Shown here piece after piece: positions 11,064 to 21,883 of a stretch of 64,000 bases of DNA (position 1 is its first letter; each line of letters starts with the position of its first letter). The translations under genes were made by a program, and so were the position numbers. The notes under the pieces were generated by a model. The model ran no database searches, had not been told where the DNA came from, and saw only the letters and a program-made list of their open reading frames with translations. Location: assembly GCA_030867875.1 (NCBI GenBank), contig JAOWCC010001634.1, positions 6,991,877 to 7,055,876 on the forward strand. The letters run 5' to 3'. The stretch is from Actinernus sp. WN-2022 (taxonomy: Eukaryota > Cnidaria > Anthozoa > Actiniaria > Actinernidae).

Positions 11064-11412
11064 TATAAAATAGAATGGTTTGGCCTTATTTGGTAAACAA
11101 TTGCAAATGTTAGGAAATCATGCAACCCTCAGAAAAGAACCAAAAGGCAAAACTATAAGAACACACGTGCTGTCTGGCTGGTCTGGAGCATACAAATAGA
11201 GGCCAGTTTAGGGTAAAAATGAGTCGAATCACTCAGCTGTGAAGTCGAACTGAGACGACAACCAGCCAAAGTGGAAAAACAAAGAACGTTGATATTGGTT
11301 GGAGATTCCTTTGGTACCTCTCGTAAAACTTGATCCTGGCCTTAATATACCTGCATGCCCTGGCCGGGTTCAATCGCTAACCCGGGGTTAATTATAAGCT
11401 GTACATATTACA
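11064..11412. other. Non-coding stretch downstream of the receptor gene
   Basis: No exon, RNA or repeat is recognised. It lies beyond the stop codon of the minus-strand receptor gene and may hold part of its 3' UTR or polyadenylation region. I found no clear AATAAA in the proper orientation close to the stop. Confidence 0.35.
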
Positions 11413-11595
11413 ATGACAGATGAGGTGGCGCAAGCGCCGTAAGCGCTTCACCTCTCACCTCTGTGACCGAGTTCGATTCCCGCCATATGTGAGTTGACTG
11501 TTTTGGTATCTCACCCTTTCTCCGGGAATTTTTCTCCGGATTCTCCGGTTTCCTCCACAAAAACCAACCGCATAAATATTTTTTTGAACCCAGAA
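11413..11595 (+). mobile_element. tRNA-derived SINE-like element
   Basis: A degenerate tRNA-like head carries a good B box (GAGTTCGATTCCCGCC at about 11469-11484) and a weak A box (GTGGCGCAAGCGCC). It is followed by a body with CTCCGG repeats (TTCTCCGGATTCTCCGG), a pattern I associate with cnidarian tRNA SINEs. It lies antisense about 80 bp downstream of the receptor stop codon, so it is probably in the 3' UTR or just beyond it. Confidence 0.6.
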
Positions 11596-11677
11596 GAAAC
11601 TCCGTTTACAGTTAATTAGCCGGGTGTGTTTTCGATCTATTTTTAATTCATACGTACCGACTTCTTCATAAATGAAT

Positions 11678-11857
11678 TCATCCCTCCATGTCCTCATACA
11701 CGAACCCATCATCTTGCTGTTCCTCTCCGTACTCCCCCTGAGCCACGTTCATGTATTGGTTCCCGTACTCATCCTCGTAGACTACGTCATACACCTGAAG
11801 GTCCTCATCGTTTAGGATCACATCCCTGGACTGCTGGATACTTTCACGAAGAGATCC
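11678..11857 (-). CDS. Receptor terminal exon: tyrosine-rich acidic cytoplasmic tail
   Basis: The exon starts in phase 0 after the acceptor TTATCTTGAAG and ends with TGA at 11680-11678. Its 59 residues are strongly acidic in the second half and hold seven Asp/Glu-flanked or hydrophobic-flanked tyrosines. The core reads VYDVVYEDEYGNQYMNV. YMNV fits the YxNx consensus bound by GRB2-type SH2 domains when phosphorylated, as in CD28-family tails. Repeated VYED and EYG motifs suggest further kinase or SH2 sites. No catalytic domain is present. Signalling through adaptor recruitment is inference from the motif. Confidence 0.75.
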   Translation of the reverse strand, partial: GSLRESIQQSRDVILNDEDLQVYDVVYEDEYGNQYMNVAQGEYGEEQQDDGFVYEDMEG

Positions 11858-13336
11858 CTTCAAGATAATTACAAGGAGCAATCATGATAACTCCACCATA
11901 CAGAAAAAGATGGCGGTCTGATTTTTCCCCACGATCCTTTGCGCGAGTAAATCTTTAATTCCGTTATAAAAGCGGCAGAGATATTTTAAATGTTAAAAAC
12001 AAGCGAGTACAAGTTAGGGCTGTTGACAATATATCACTGAAGAGAACAGAGGATTTATATGTGTGTGTTTTACTGTGTTAGGTTCGCAAGGGATACGATT
12101 GTACAGCTGCAATCGGTTTTCGTACGGTGGATGAACCATTTTGCCAGAGAGGGGGTATACGGGTATGTGCCGACAGTATATATTAATAGCGGGAAACAAA
12201 TTCTGAAATTCCACTTTTCGAAGTTGCGCGGGAGACTAAGTGTCGTTTCGTTATTGGTCCCATATTAAAGATACATTTAGGAATAACGAAGCTGCAGGAA
12301 ATAGAATGCCTTTTTCTTCAGGAGGAGGCCTCACGATGTTTGTCTGTGTCCCAGTACTGAGAGCAAGGAAGTGATAGCATATCCTTATATATAGAAGGAG
12401 TTTTATTTTATGATGCCAGCAATGATAACATTAATTATTTTTAACAGAAGGTTTGATTTTAACCATCGTCACAAGTCAATTAGAGCAGTCTTTTTTTATT
12501 TCAATTCTATTATATTTCAGTACTATCATGCCTACTCGCTGGTGCTCCTTCTGATCCAATTTATCACTCTCCCCCCGCCCCTGCCGTTTTTATGCATATT
12601 GGTGATCGCTTTGAAGTAAATGCGATTTTATTTGAGAGAGGTAACAACTTCAGTGGCATTATAAGTTGATTGTAGTAACTCGATCCGAAGTGGAATTCTG
12701 TCCTGTCGTTTGGTCTTTCGAAATTCTCTCCTACTGGAGCTACCACCATACCTAAGGTCGACACAAGAGAAAGAGTAAGAATTGGAACTTAAAAGCGATT
12801 TGCCATACTCTAAACTCGAGAAACCTCGACGTTCTATACCGGTTTGAACTCAGTTCAAGCATGCGTATTCAAGCTAAACCCAATTTTTCTCCGCTTGGTG
12901 CTTTGGTGGTTCTTTTTCGGACGGAAAAATATGTACAAAATGACCGAAAGCCAAATATTTCCCGTTCGGCCAGACCCGAGTCAGTCAAAGTTTTTTTTAT
13001 ATCATATGCCCCACTTAGTTTGTTTCAATAATGGCAAAACAAAAAGCATAAAGTCGAGCAGAACGACTTTTTCCGGCCGGCTCACATCAAACACGTACGG
13101 TCCCCATCACATAGATCTTGTTAATAGCGGTTTTGCAACGGAAAGCGCGCCGTGGGCCGTACGGGTAATATGATCACAGACGGTACGGTCCGAGCAGACG
13201 TGATTAATCAGATGCGTGTTTATTACATACGGCTTCTCCGTTTTCTTTGAGACCGGAAGTGGGCTGAAGGTCCTTACGGGAAGTTATGGACCGCAAAATT
13301 GACTAATCATAGGTCGCGAAATTACTTAGCTACATA
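11858..13336. other. Last intron of the receptor gene, proximal part
   Basis: This is intron between the terminal exon and the basic cytoplasmic exon. Open frames on either strand (12014-12268, 12410-12764, 12844-13173) overlap one another and have no recognisable domain. No further exon is supported. Confidence 0.5.
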
Positions 13337-13897
13337 CAGTGGAACCTCGATTTAACGAACCTCTATATAACGAAGTCCTCGGTATGACGAACGATATTCT
13401 TCAGCCCGGCAAAATTACAAGTAAAATGTATGTAACAGAACCTCGATATAACGAACCTCGATATAACGAAATCCTCGTTATAACGAACACAATCCGGCAG
13501 CCCAAACGTAAAATCTACCCCGATATAACGAATAAACGTCAACATGCGACAAAAGATGAATGCGGAACGGACCAACAGCGATGAATATCCTTTAATCCTA
13601 TAACAAGAGAACAACCTCTCAGTCAACAACTCATTAGATGTGTATATACAGTACCGGCAGAGACTGGCACTATCGCGACATCTACAGATCCGCTTTATCC
13701 TCTTTGTCTCTTATTAGTTCTCATTAACTTCGTTACTTCGTTACAAAACACTTATTAACTATACCTCGATATAACGAACATTTTGGTTGTTTTTCCGAAA
13801 ATTCGTTATAACGAGGTTTTCGATTTAACGAACCCTCGGTATAACAAACCCGAATTTCCCCAGTCCCTTGGCACTTCGTTAAATCGAGGTTCCACTG
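13337..13897. mobile_element. Tc1/mariner (pogo-like) MITE with TA duplication
   Basis: The ends are CAGTGGAACCTCGATTTAAC and its reverse complement, flanked by TA at 13335-13336 and 13898-13899. The TACAGTGGAACCTCGATTTA end is typical of pogo/Tigger-type elements in many animals. The interior carries many copies of ATAACGAA in both orientations, concentrated near the ends. The open frames at 13339-13584 and 13363-13629 are by-products of this repeat. No transposase is present. Confidence 0.85.
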
Positions 13898-14215
13898 TAA
13901 TAACATCGTGTACTACATAAAATTGTCAGGGTTTAGGTATGCTATATATTGGATGGTTTAACCTCTAGTTTTTCGCTGAGAATGATCAACTTCAAATTTT
14001 ATACAATGTTCCCATAGCATCGATTTTTATCTTAATGAAACCAATTTAATTATTGAACAGTCGGTAGGTAAGGATTTTGAAGTACACCGTTCTTGATTAA
14101 ATGCATTCATCCTTAGGGATTCATGATCTTTTTCAAGCAAAATCTAAAATCGGCAATTCAATAATTGCATCTCTTAATCTTATCCAAGGGGAAAAAACTC
14201 CTGAGATTTCCTTAC

Positions 14216-14480
14216 CTGGCATTGAGGGGTCGAAGTAGCTTCATGAATACTTCGCCGTCTCTGTGAGGCTCTTTTGTCCTTGTTTCTATCAATCCCTTCC
14301 TCCATGATGACGGACTTCGCCAGCTGCAAGTCGTTGGCTAAGGAGCTCTTTCTTCTGTCCTCTGACGTCAGATGCTGTATGACTTTCCGTTTCTCCGAGG
14401 CGCGGCGGTTTTTATTTTTATCTGTCAGTGCTCCGGATTCAGTGTCTTCAGAGTTGAGTTTCTTTTTTCGACAGCATTTC
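14216..14480 (-). CDS. Receptor exon: juxtamembrane basic cytoplasmic segment
   Basis: The exon begins in phase 2 after TTATAAAAAG and ends in phase 0 at CCAG|GTAAGG. Joined to the previous exon it continues directly from the membrane helix with KCCRKKKLN, a juxtamembrane Cys pair and stop-transfer basic cluster. The rest is polar and charged, with RRAS, RKSS and RRRS motifs that fit basophilic kinase sites (PKA/PKC type) and a short amphipathic stretch near LANDLQLAKSVI. No known domain is recognised. A membrane-like stretch just upstream of the acceptor on the same strand is intronic. Confidence 0.75.
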
Positions 14481-14639
14481 CTTTTTATAAAAAAAAACAG
14501 CATAATAACCAATAATAAATAATACGTTAATGATAAATAACCAGTGATACTTCCACGAGTTGGCTCTTCGTCCATTAGTGGATCTATCAGCTAGTCCAAC
14601 GGAATTTGCAGTTCGAGAACTCATATTTTTCACAAAGGT

Positions 14640-14775
14640 AGCACCGTCTACTCAATTATTTTAAGCCCCCGGATATTGTTGGTCCTGCCGGGGTTTGAAC
14701 CCACCCACCCATTGTCTTGACCAATCCTGACCATCTGTACTTAAGACTTATTCGTGTCGTTGAATACAGGCTAAT
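14640..14775 (-). repeat. Possible tRNA-related SINE fragment
   Basis: The reverse strand contains GGGTTCAAACCCCGGCAGGA, close to a B box, with a weak upstream match. No tail or target duplication is clear. It lies in the intron between the cytoplasmic exon and the TSP1 exon. Confidence 0.35.
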
Positions 14776-15489
14776 TTTAGTTTTTGATCACCAGCAGAAT
14801 GTTCTGATGATACGCCCCTTTAAAAAGATGCAAGTTATTCCAGCTATTCCGAAATCAGAATACCTCGACATAATGTAGATATCGTCCTCTGAATTTTTTT
14901 ATATTTATTTAAACAATATTTGGGCTTTACATTTGTCCCAAGAGCTCTAAGCTCATCGTGGGGGCTCACGTGAATTAATTTGTACAATTTTGACCACGTG
15001 AAGAAGTACAGAACAAACACAACGAAAAAAGAAAAATAAATAAATAAATAAAATAATACTGAAATGACAAGTTACATCTCTCAAATAAAACGAACAGATT
15101 GGCTTACGAAAGTCCTTACGGCATTGAAAATAACAGCATTATAGCTTCAAAGTTCAAAATTGACAAACCGTTCAGTAAAACGTCTACTCTTTTAGAAAAA
15201 TTAAGTGATGAAACCTAACCCTAACCTCTGAGATTTAGAAAGTAGTCGTTACTTTTAGTACGTCCTGTATAGTGGGACTTATTCCAGCTACCTTATTCCA
15301 GCTATTTCGAAATCAGAACACCTCGACATACTGCAGATATCCGTCCTCTGAAATGTAGAGAGCAGTCGCTACTTTCAGTACGTCCGTTGCTAATATAAAA
15401 CAACATTGTTTTTTTGGTGTATTCCTTTTTTCGGAATATGTCCCAAAATGCATCCCAAGTCACATTCGAATTCAGTCCATGCTACTCAC
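14776..15489. other. Receptor intron with decayed repeat text
   Basis: A phrase with CAGCTATTTCGAAATCAGAA and CTCGACATA occurs twice (about 14838-14890 and 15297-15350), followed in both by CGTCCTCTGAA. This is a direct repeat about 460 bp apart. A-rich text with AAATAAATAAATAAAT lies at 15033-15056. No exon is seen. Confidence 0.5.
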
Positions 15490-15883
15490 CCGCATAAAAC
15501 GCACAGGACAATCATACAAATGAGCAATCCACCTGCACCACACGCCATTACCGCTCGTCCAATTTTAGAACTCAGAAAATCATAAACCTCTGGAGAAGTT
15601 TTCTTAAGCCATTCCTGTACCACTCCCTTGTACTTAGTTACAATCTTTTTAATTTTCTTGATGCGTACCGCAGCACCTGAGCTTTTGGTCGGGTCAACGG
15701 GGTGTAGTGGAGCGCAGGGTTTGTTGTGGCAACTTTCACTCTGGACATTTTTCCCTTCGCAACCAATCGCCTCTCGTGGTGTGTTTAGTTTTTGGCACAT
15801 TCTTTTGCGTGAGCGTGTACCCGACTTCCCACATGTGTCGATGGAGCATGCGCCCCATGGTTTCCATGACGACCACTCAACCA
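15490..15883 (-). CDS. Receptor exon: TSP1 repeat plus transmembrane helix
   Basis: The exon starts in phase 1 after TTTATAATCAG and ends in phase 2 at GG|GTGAGT. It opens with a thrombospondin type 1 repeat: VEWSSWKPWGACS has the WxxWxxW C-mannosylation pattern, followed by CSIDTCGKSGTRSRKR with the Cys and Arg layers, then the remaining cysteines to NKPC. A linker rich in Lys (about residues 65-105) follows, then the hydrophobic helix MACGAGGLLICMIVLCVLC. This makes it the membrane-proximal module and fixes the topology as extracellular N-terminus. TSP1 repeats bind matrix and partner receptors; the ligand here is unknown. Confidence 0.85.
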
Positions 15884-15960
15884 CTGATTATAAAAATGGA
15901 AACGAAGTTGCATAAAGCCGTTCTGTTGTATTCAGTTTAGGCCTACTTTGGGATCTTAAA

Positions 15961-16124
15961 ACCTGGTTTCACTAGCGATATAAGCACAAGCGATCGATAC
16001 GCAGACGCAGTAATGCACTGATTATTAGCGGTACTTGTTCTTATCTCACTCGAGTAGAACAAGTACCGCTATTGATACATACGGCATGCACTGTGTCTGC
16101 GTAGCTCGCTAGTGAAAATCACAC
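15961..16124. repeat. TIR element with CCTGGTTTCACTAGCGA ends
   Basis: The outer ends CACTAGCGA and TCGCTAGTG are inverted. The inner hairpin is GCGGTACTTGTTCT ... AGAACAAGTACCGC at 16028-16071. A related element with CCTGGTTCACACTAGCGA ends occurs at 47981-48120. Confidence 0.65.
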
Positions 16125-17112
16125 TTAACTCGCGGCGGCGAAATGTGACAATCTGTTGGTTGAAACACTTTAGAATACCGTAGATACTTAAATGCCGCAA
16201 CTATGATGTATAAAACTGTTAATAATATTTATTACCTACGCTTTCCTGACTCTGTTCGAGTTGCATGCAGACAATAGAACACGCTCAAATCATCCTTACA
16301 AATTTCGGCATATTTCAGCTAACATACATAAATACGTGTAAGTTTTCTTTTTTTTCCACGGATTATTCCAATGGAGAATAATATTGCACTAAGCGCAGTC
16401 AAAGCGAGTTCAGTGGATGTTTTCCACAGAGAGGCGCTTCCAGCTGTAGTAGGTATGTAGTAGTCAGTTAATAGCGCACTGATAGTGTGTAATTAGATCA
16501 TTGTTCCTGTTTATTGCTATTATTGGTTATGTGTCTGTACTTAGCCACATTATTTTGCTGTTAAATATATATTATCAAGAGCCCATAACCAGGAGCGTCC
16601 ATCCCGCATACTAGGCCTATGTCACAGCGTTTTCACAGGTTATTTTAGAACGGTTTCCCGCTAACCTTGGGTTGCAAGCATTCCTAAGAGGCTGATAAAA
16701 TCACAAAAGAGTAGCAACCATGTTGCATTGGTTGGTATAACAGAATTAACTAATTAGGTAGCTTTGTTCCGCCACTGGTGCAATCAACCAATTGGGGGAG
16801 GGGAAGGATAATCTAAAAATAGCCCAACTTGTGAAAACCCGCGCGCACGCCGTGACACCTATATAGGAGATATAGCCGCTCCTGGTTATCGGCTCCTGAT
16901 GTTGATTGCACAACTTCTTTTTATCCCCGATACGGTTGCTTAGCTTTTCTATTGGGTGTGAAAAAATATTTTGTGATTATCAAAATCCAAACATTGTTTT
17001 GATCCGTCAGGTAATCAATGTTTGTCTGAGCGAGAGTTAATCCAGGATTGCGTTTATTTTTCTTCGTGATTGCTTGAAGTAAACCCAATCACTTCAGTTC
17101 AGTTCGTGTTTC
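16125..17112. other. Receptor intron, nothing recognised
   Basis: AT-rich intron sequence between the Ig exon at 18844-19158 and the TSP1 exon. No exon, RNA gene or clear repeat was identified. Confidence 0.45.
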
Positions 17113-17268
17113 GCCCATTGCGCTATTACTTGCTCGTGATTGGCCCATTGCGCTATTACTTGCTCGTGATTGGCCCATTGCGCTATTACTTGCTCGTGAT
17201 TGGCCCATTGCGCTATTACTTGCTCGTGATTGGCCCATTGCGCTATTACTTGCTCCCGTGATTGGCTC
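17113..17268. repeat. 30-bp minisatellite, five copies
   Basis: The unit contains CCCATTGCGCTATTACTTGC followed by TCGTGATTGG and repeats five times with almost no change; the last copy has a CC insertion. Because 30 is a multiple of three, the open frame through it is an artefact. Confidence 0.95.
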
Positions 17269-17379
17269 TGCGATTACTTTGATATTGGTTTCACGAAAAT
17301 CAATCGAAAACCGCCATAATTACCAAACATTTCTCACAGTCAATAGAAAAGGTAAGCAAACGGAAACGCAAACGCAAAA

Positions 17380-17757
17380 CAAAAGCAATAATAATAATAA
17401 TGGCCATATTTATATAGCGCCATATCACCGCAGTCTCATGGCGCTTTACATATTACTGACATATCCCGTCAGTGAATTTTTCGGACTGCTTACGGCGCTA
17501 ATAGCTGCCACGCAGTTTACAATGTTGAGTGTGTGGTTAGTGCAATGGCCAGGCTGCTGTATCGGGTGACAATCCCCTGCTCTTGTTCGAGTAGTACAAC
17601 AGGTTTTTTCACGTCCCCTTCAAATACTGATTGGAAGTAGAAGGAGACAAGACCAACGGCTTATATACGTCCCTGCCCAAGGACGCGGCAGGGATCCAAA
17701 CCCCCGACCTCCCGCGCGCGCTCTAGACCGTGCTCTACCAACTGAACTAACCAATGA
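17380..17757 (-). mobile_element. tRNA-derived SINE-like element (minus strand)
   Basis: The reverse strand at 17757-17690 reads a tRNA-like head with A box TTAGTTCAGTTGGTAGAGC and a B-box-like GGTTTGGATCCC. It is followed by a body with a TATATAGCGCCA motif and an AATAATAATAATAATGG run at 17388-17404 that looks like the 3' tail. It is a SINE or a retroposed tRNA-like sequence in the receptor intron. Confidence 0.6.
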
Positions 17758-17873
17758 GAAAGCAATTAATTATTACTTTCGACGCTTAATCGGAAAGCGC
17801 CGTATCAAGGACACTGATTACGTTCATTCATCCATTTGGACCATCTCTCAGCCCCCATCATTATAGTTCACCA

Positions 17874-18175
17874 CAACATTTTGGCGACAATTTTGTGATG
17901 AACAATAACGACAAATAGAGTGTTTCTATCTTGGAACAGGAGTATATTACAGAGGAGTGTTCTTCTTCCCACATTATATTGTCACACAACACTGTATACG
18001 GTAGAGTTATTTTTAGCATAGAGTTTTTTATCACCAACATTTTGGCGACAATTTTGTGATGAACAATAACGACAAATAGAGTGTTCCTATCTTGGAACAG
18101 GAGTATATTACAGAGGAGTGTTCTTCTTCCCACATTATATTGTCACACAACACTGTAGATGGTAGAGTTATTTTC
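17874..18175. repeat. 161-bp tandem duplication
   Basis: The text starting CAACATTTTGGCGACAATTT at 17874 reappears at 18035 and runs in parallel for about 140 bp with few changes (for example TTTCTATC against TTCCTATC). It is two head-to-tail copies within an intron. Confidence 0.9.
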
Positions 18176-18394
18176 CCACGAGAAGAAACAAAGGCCGTCA
18201 CTTTTAACCAATCAGGATGCACTGAAAAATCGTAATTAACACTGTTCAAACTGCTAAAAAATACTTAAGCGCAAGAGAACAAAAGACAACGTAATCGCAT
18301 ACCAGAACTTCGCGGCTACAAACAAGTAGACACACCATCTACTGTGTTAGGGGCCAACGGCAAGGACACAGAAACACTCCTGTGTAATATACTC

Positions 18395-18552
18395 CTGCTT
18401 GGAACTATCGGCTGATAGTTTCCCTTGGAAAGTTGATGTTCTTAAAACTACAGCATACAAGCCCTCCAACTGCGTTCTCGTGCTTATATTTGTTTTAAGA
18501 ACATCAAATTTCCGCGGGCAACTATCATACGATAGTTTCTCGACGGACACAA
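18395..18552. repeat. Dispersed fold-back repeat, copy 1
   Basis: The inner arms GTTGATGTTCTTAAAAC and GTTTTAAGAACATCAAATTT flank a ~50-bp loop. The outer part carries CGATAGTTTC and a CTCGACGGACACA end. The same family is found at 32640-32720 and 32860-33125. Confidence 0.75.
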
Positions 18553-18597
18553 TCTATTTGTATAATAGTACCAGTCTCCAGATTGGGTTTATTTAGG

Positions 18598-18835
18598 GCG
18601 TATTGTTGTGGGACTATTGTTACTATTCCCATTCCGGTATAGGAATTCCGAAAACGGAATGATCTTGACGGAGGTGACCTGGAAACCGCGCGCGCCAGAG
18701 GTTTTCCGCCAAAATTCCCAAAAGCTAGAACGCCATTTTGCATCATCCGAGTACACGCTATTCTGTAAGAACACGATTACCGTCCATTCCGGTTATTCTT
18801 ATTCCGGAATAGTCCCAAAAGAACACGTCCTTAAT
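18598..18835. repeat. Imperfect TIR element next to the Ig exon
   Basis: The left end GGGACTATTGTTACTATTCC and the right-hand reverse complement GGGACTATTCCGGAATAAGA are related but diverged. The right end comes within about 10 bp of the splice donor at 18843. Confidence 0.45.
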
Positions 18836-18843
18836 GATTATAC

Positions 18844-19158
18844 CTGAAACGACGTCCACTGATGTCACTGCGGTGTCTTCCGTACCCTGAACGCTGTGTG
18901 ACGTAATGACCGCCTTGCACGTGTATTTTCCACTGTCACTAGCCTTAAAAGCACTTATCACCAGTCGCTTGCCACCTTGCAAGATTTTCAACCGTGAATC
19001 GTTTCCCACATTCACTATTTTGTCAGGCTCTGTGAATTTAGTTTTGGACCATGTGTACGTGACGTCAGAATGAGCTTGTGCCTCACACTTTAACTCCAGG
19101 TTCTTGCTACTGAGGACGTAGAGAAGACTCGGTGGACGAGTAGTAATAAGAGTCCGTA
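18844..19158 (-). CDS. Receptor exon: Ig domain (membrane-proximal)
   Basis: The exon is phase 1 at both ends, with acceptor GGATTTTAG and donor CAG|GTATAA. It encodes a full C2/I-set type Ig domain. The first Cys lies in the B strand (LELKCEAQ), the Trp of the C strand in VTYTWSK, and the DSGKYTC motif near residue 80 holds the second Cys. It sits between HYR and TSP1 in the protein. It is a probable adhesion or ligand-binding module. Confidence 0.88.
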
Positions 19159-20037
19159 CTAAAATCCAAACGAATTTGAAAATTAATATCACAAGCAGTG
19201 GGAACATGCTAGTTAGTTAAGGGTTTCATTTGGGAAAACAATTGTCGATTTAATTGCCGATTTACATGGTACAACTTTTGCTAACCCATTGTTCTTGTTA
19301 TATTCGACAGTTGTAAGTAAGTTGTAGGGTTGATCATTTTACACGAATTAATTGATTTTGTGAGCGTGGTGTAAGGTAATTGCATGCGACAAAGTTCTAC
19401 CGTGTAAATCGGCCATAACACTGGATGGATATATAGATTATGCCAAGAAATCCAGGCCAAAATCCAGTTTTATAGCTTGAGCTCCTTGGCTCCAGTGAGA
19501 GTGATTTGAAGAAATACGTACGGGGTAATCAACGTAACATTCTCCTGAATACCTTAATTTGGATTACAGGACCCCTTACAGGAAAGGAAACTAATAGCTT
19601 GTGAGGTGCCGTGCGCAAAGGACACTGGTTGGTATGGCCCCTGTATGTTGTACCAGTATCTGCAAATCCCTATAGCGAACTCGTTTCCATATTTTTAAAT
19701 AATGGTCAACAGGGACGTAATCTTTATTTCTGTGTATGCAGCGCAGCATTTTATCTGGAAGTTGTTGTTCGTGGCGCGGTAAACGTCCAGTATGCTACCA
19801 CCGAAGTGCATCTAAAGCCATGCAAAACTTATTATCTACCCTACGTAACACCATTCACCCCAGGACCCTGCAATGCTTTGCATGTGATCTATAACAGCTA
19901 TTATTATATGGCTAAGTAATTCCCGAGCTATGATTGTTCAAAATGCGGGCCATAACTTCCTGTTCGTCCGGAACTTCCGGTTTCAAAGAAAATGAAGAAG
20001 CCATATAATAAACATCTTATTAACCTCGTTTATTCGG
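19159..20037. other. Receptor intron, nothing recognised
   Basis: No exon or repeat is seen. The plus-strand open frame at 19611-19919 has no domain signature and runs against the direction of the gene. Confidence 0.45.
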
Positions 20038-20092
20038 TCTGTACCATAAGTCTGTACCGTAAGTCTGTACCGTAAGTCTGTACCGTTTTCCA
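20038..20092. repeat. 13-bp tandem repeat
   Basis: GTCTGTACCGTAA is repeated about four times with one variant first copy (GTCTGTACCATAA). Confidence 0.85.
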
Positions 20093-20177
20093 CCTTTTTA
20101 TGGCCCGCGTGTTTCGCGCTTGGGGTAAAACGGGGCAAAACTCTGTCCATAACCTACAGTATCTACAATGTACTCAC

Positions 20178-20432
20178 ATATAACGGTCACTTTGAATGAA
20201 CATATAGTCTTCCTGTTACTTGGGTCAATGAAGACATACTTGACAAGATGTGATTCAGTCCCCGCTGGTGTTAGGGCAAACCAATGGCTACTTCCCTTGA
20301 TTGCTGACGGCTCTATCTCCGTCACTACTCTTCCGCTGTTGTCTTCGGCCTGTGGAGGGTCCCATGTGACCTGCGCTCCACTCGTAACGTTTCCTGCTGT
20401 CGCGACTGTTATGTCATTGGGACATTTGTGAC
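20178..20432 (-). CDS. Receptor exon: HYR (hyalin repeat) domain
   Basis: The exon is phase 1 at both ends, with acceptor TAAAGGAAG and donor T|GTGAGT. Its 85 codons carry the hyalin-repeat signature: KCPNDITVAT at the start, VTWDPPQAEDNSG in the middle, then GTESHLVKYVFIDPSNR followed by C-x-F-K-V-T-V at the end. HYR domains have an Ig-like fold and are commonly placed next to sushi domains, as here. They occur in adhesion and matrix proteins. Confidence 0.88.
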
Positions 20433-20507
20433 CTTCCTTTATGACAGGCCGCATAGTGTCTTATCGAAAAAAGAAATTAATTCATTGAAATAGTCAGGCA
20501 AGTTAAG

Positions 20508-20798
20508 GTTACACGAGGTAATACTACTTGCAACGCAACACCATTGCGAGACAAATTGCAGAAGAAATTGCACGTGTTACACAGGCCTCTTTGCAACTCG
20601 TCTCGCAAGGATAGATTGTGCGGTTGCAGGGCATTGAACCATCCGAGTCATATTTTTCGCAACACTACAGGATATAAAATTCTATCGCATTGCGAGTTGC
20701 AAACAAAGTTGCGAACGTCCGATACCCCACAGAAACTTGCACTGATTTTCTATCGTAAAGATTACATTGCAAGTTGCAAGAAAATTGCCTCGTGTTAC
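20508..20798. mobile_element. MITE with GTTACACGAGG termini
   Basis: The left end GTTACACGAGG and the right end CCTCGTGTTAC are inverted with one mismatch. The interior holds several CTTGCAA and TTGCGAG motifs in both orientations. There is no transposase. Confidence 0.7.
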
Positions 20799-21688
20799 AT
20801 GACGGGGGTAAGACCACTTAAAGTGCCTATACGACTCACTGTTTTATCATTACTGATATCGATTCTACGTGATTAAGTTCCTGTAGTTGAATAGTAGAAT
20901 ATTTCTTAATTCAGTTGAGTGTTGCATCTGTGAGTAATAGAGGTTTATATTTGCAATATGCTAATGACGTGACGTAAAACGAGTGTTATTTACAATCATT
21001 TCTTTCTCCTTATGATAAAACTGTTTTCTGATGTTAGTAGAAAAAAACTGTTTGGTAAAATCACTGATATAATCTACCAACATGCGTATATTCTGTATAT
21101 TAAATGATGCCTGGTCTTACATCACAGCATTAGCATATTGGAAATGCAAACCTCATAGAATGCAGCACTGGAGTCAAGAAATATTCAACTATTCACTTCA
21201 TGAAGAATCGATATTAATGATATCGTACAGGCATGCACTTTAATGGGAGACATAATGGATAACTAGTTCCTGTAAAAAAATAGCATAGGTCTACTAGGGG
21301 AAGAGAAAAATGCTCTTCGTCTCTTTCGCCTATCTCGCTCTGAAGAAGGGCTAGCGCTCGAAACGTCAGCTGCTACTTCTTTTCCACTGACAGTGGTTAG
21401 CATACCTTAATAGACGTTTAGTTGATTATACCATTTTAAGAGGAGGCCTCACAAGTAACCAGATAAACACTTACCTTACCTTCTATGAAAAAGAATTATT
21501 CTTTAGAAAATTCGCGTTTCCGTTTAAACAATGAGGGACGAACACGGACAACGCCTAGCGTCCTTTAATTCGTGTCTGATCTCCGTAATTGTATTTTTAA
21601 CGTAAATATTATAACTCTTGATTAGTATAATCTGTCCAACCTGCCTCGGGATATCGTCAAGATTCATCAAAATTGTTTCTCTCTTCAC
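20799..21688. other. Receptor intron with a Penelope-type motif
   Basis: At about 21338-21375 the text CTGAAGAAGGGCTAGCGCTC then GAAACGTCAG occurs. I associate this self-complementary phrase with dispersed Penelope-like or related repeats in cnidarians. No coding remnant was recognised around it, and no further exon is supported. Confidence 0.4.
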
Positions 21689-21883
21689 CTTCACAAACAT
21701 ATTGCATGCTGGTCCATCCTCCATCATCCAGGCACTTCCGGGTGTCTTTAAATCCTTTGCCATCAAACCCCATGTCACATATCACCCGACATGTACTTCC
21801 AGGTTTGAAGGAACTCTCCTTGTGGCAGGAACTGGGGTGGAATTTTGAGTTGAGTGGCGAGGCAATAGACGGACAAGTTTTAC
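21689..21883 (-). CDS. Receptor exon: sushi/CCP domain
   Basis: The exon is phase 1 at both ends, with acceptor GTTTTTCAG and donor AAG|GTGAAG. Its 65 codons hold the sushi pattern: a first Cys in KTCPSI, the TCRVICDMGFDG core, a KCLDDGGW segment and a final VCEG. Six cysteines are present instead of the usual four, so an extra disulfide is possible. The domain stands directly before HYR, a pairing known from other animal extracellular proteins. Confidence 0.88.

Noticed and set aside
14448..14633. Additional transmembrane exon upstream of the basic cytoplasmic exon
   Set aside because: The hydrophobic text (GYLSLTYYLLLVIMLFFF) lies before the acceptor that matches phase 2. Including it would break the join with the TSP1-TM exon. 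An alternative first exon for a short isoform cannot be excluded.
17100..17268. Possible CRISPR-like array of 30-bp repeats
   Set aside because: There are no spacers; copies are head to tail, and the genome is eukaryotic. It is a minisatellite.
18525..18774. Minus-strand frames overlapping the TIR text beside the Ig exon
   Set aside because: They lie in the intron after the donor at 18843 and carry no domain.
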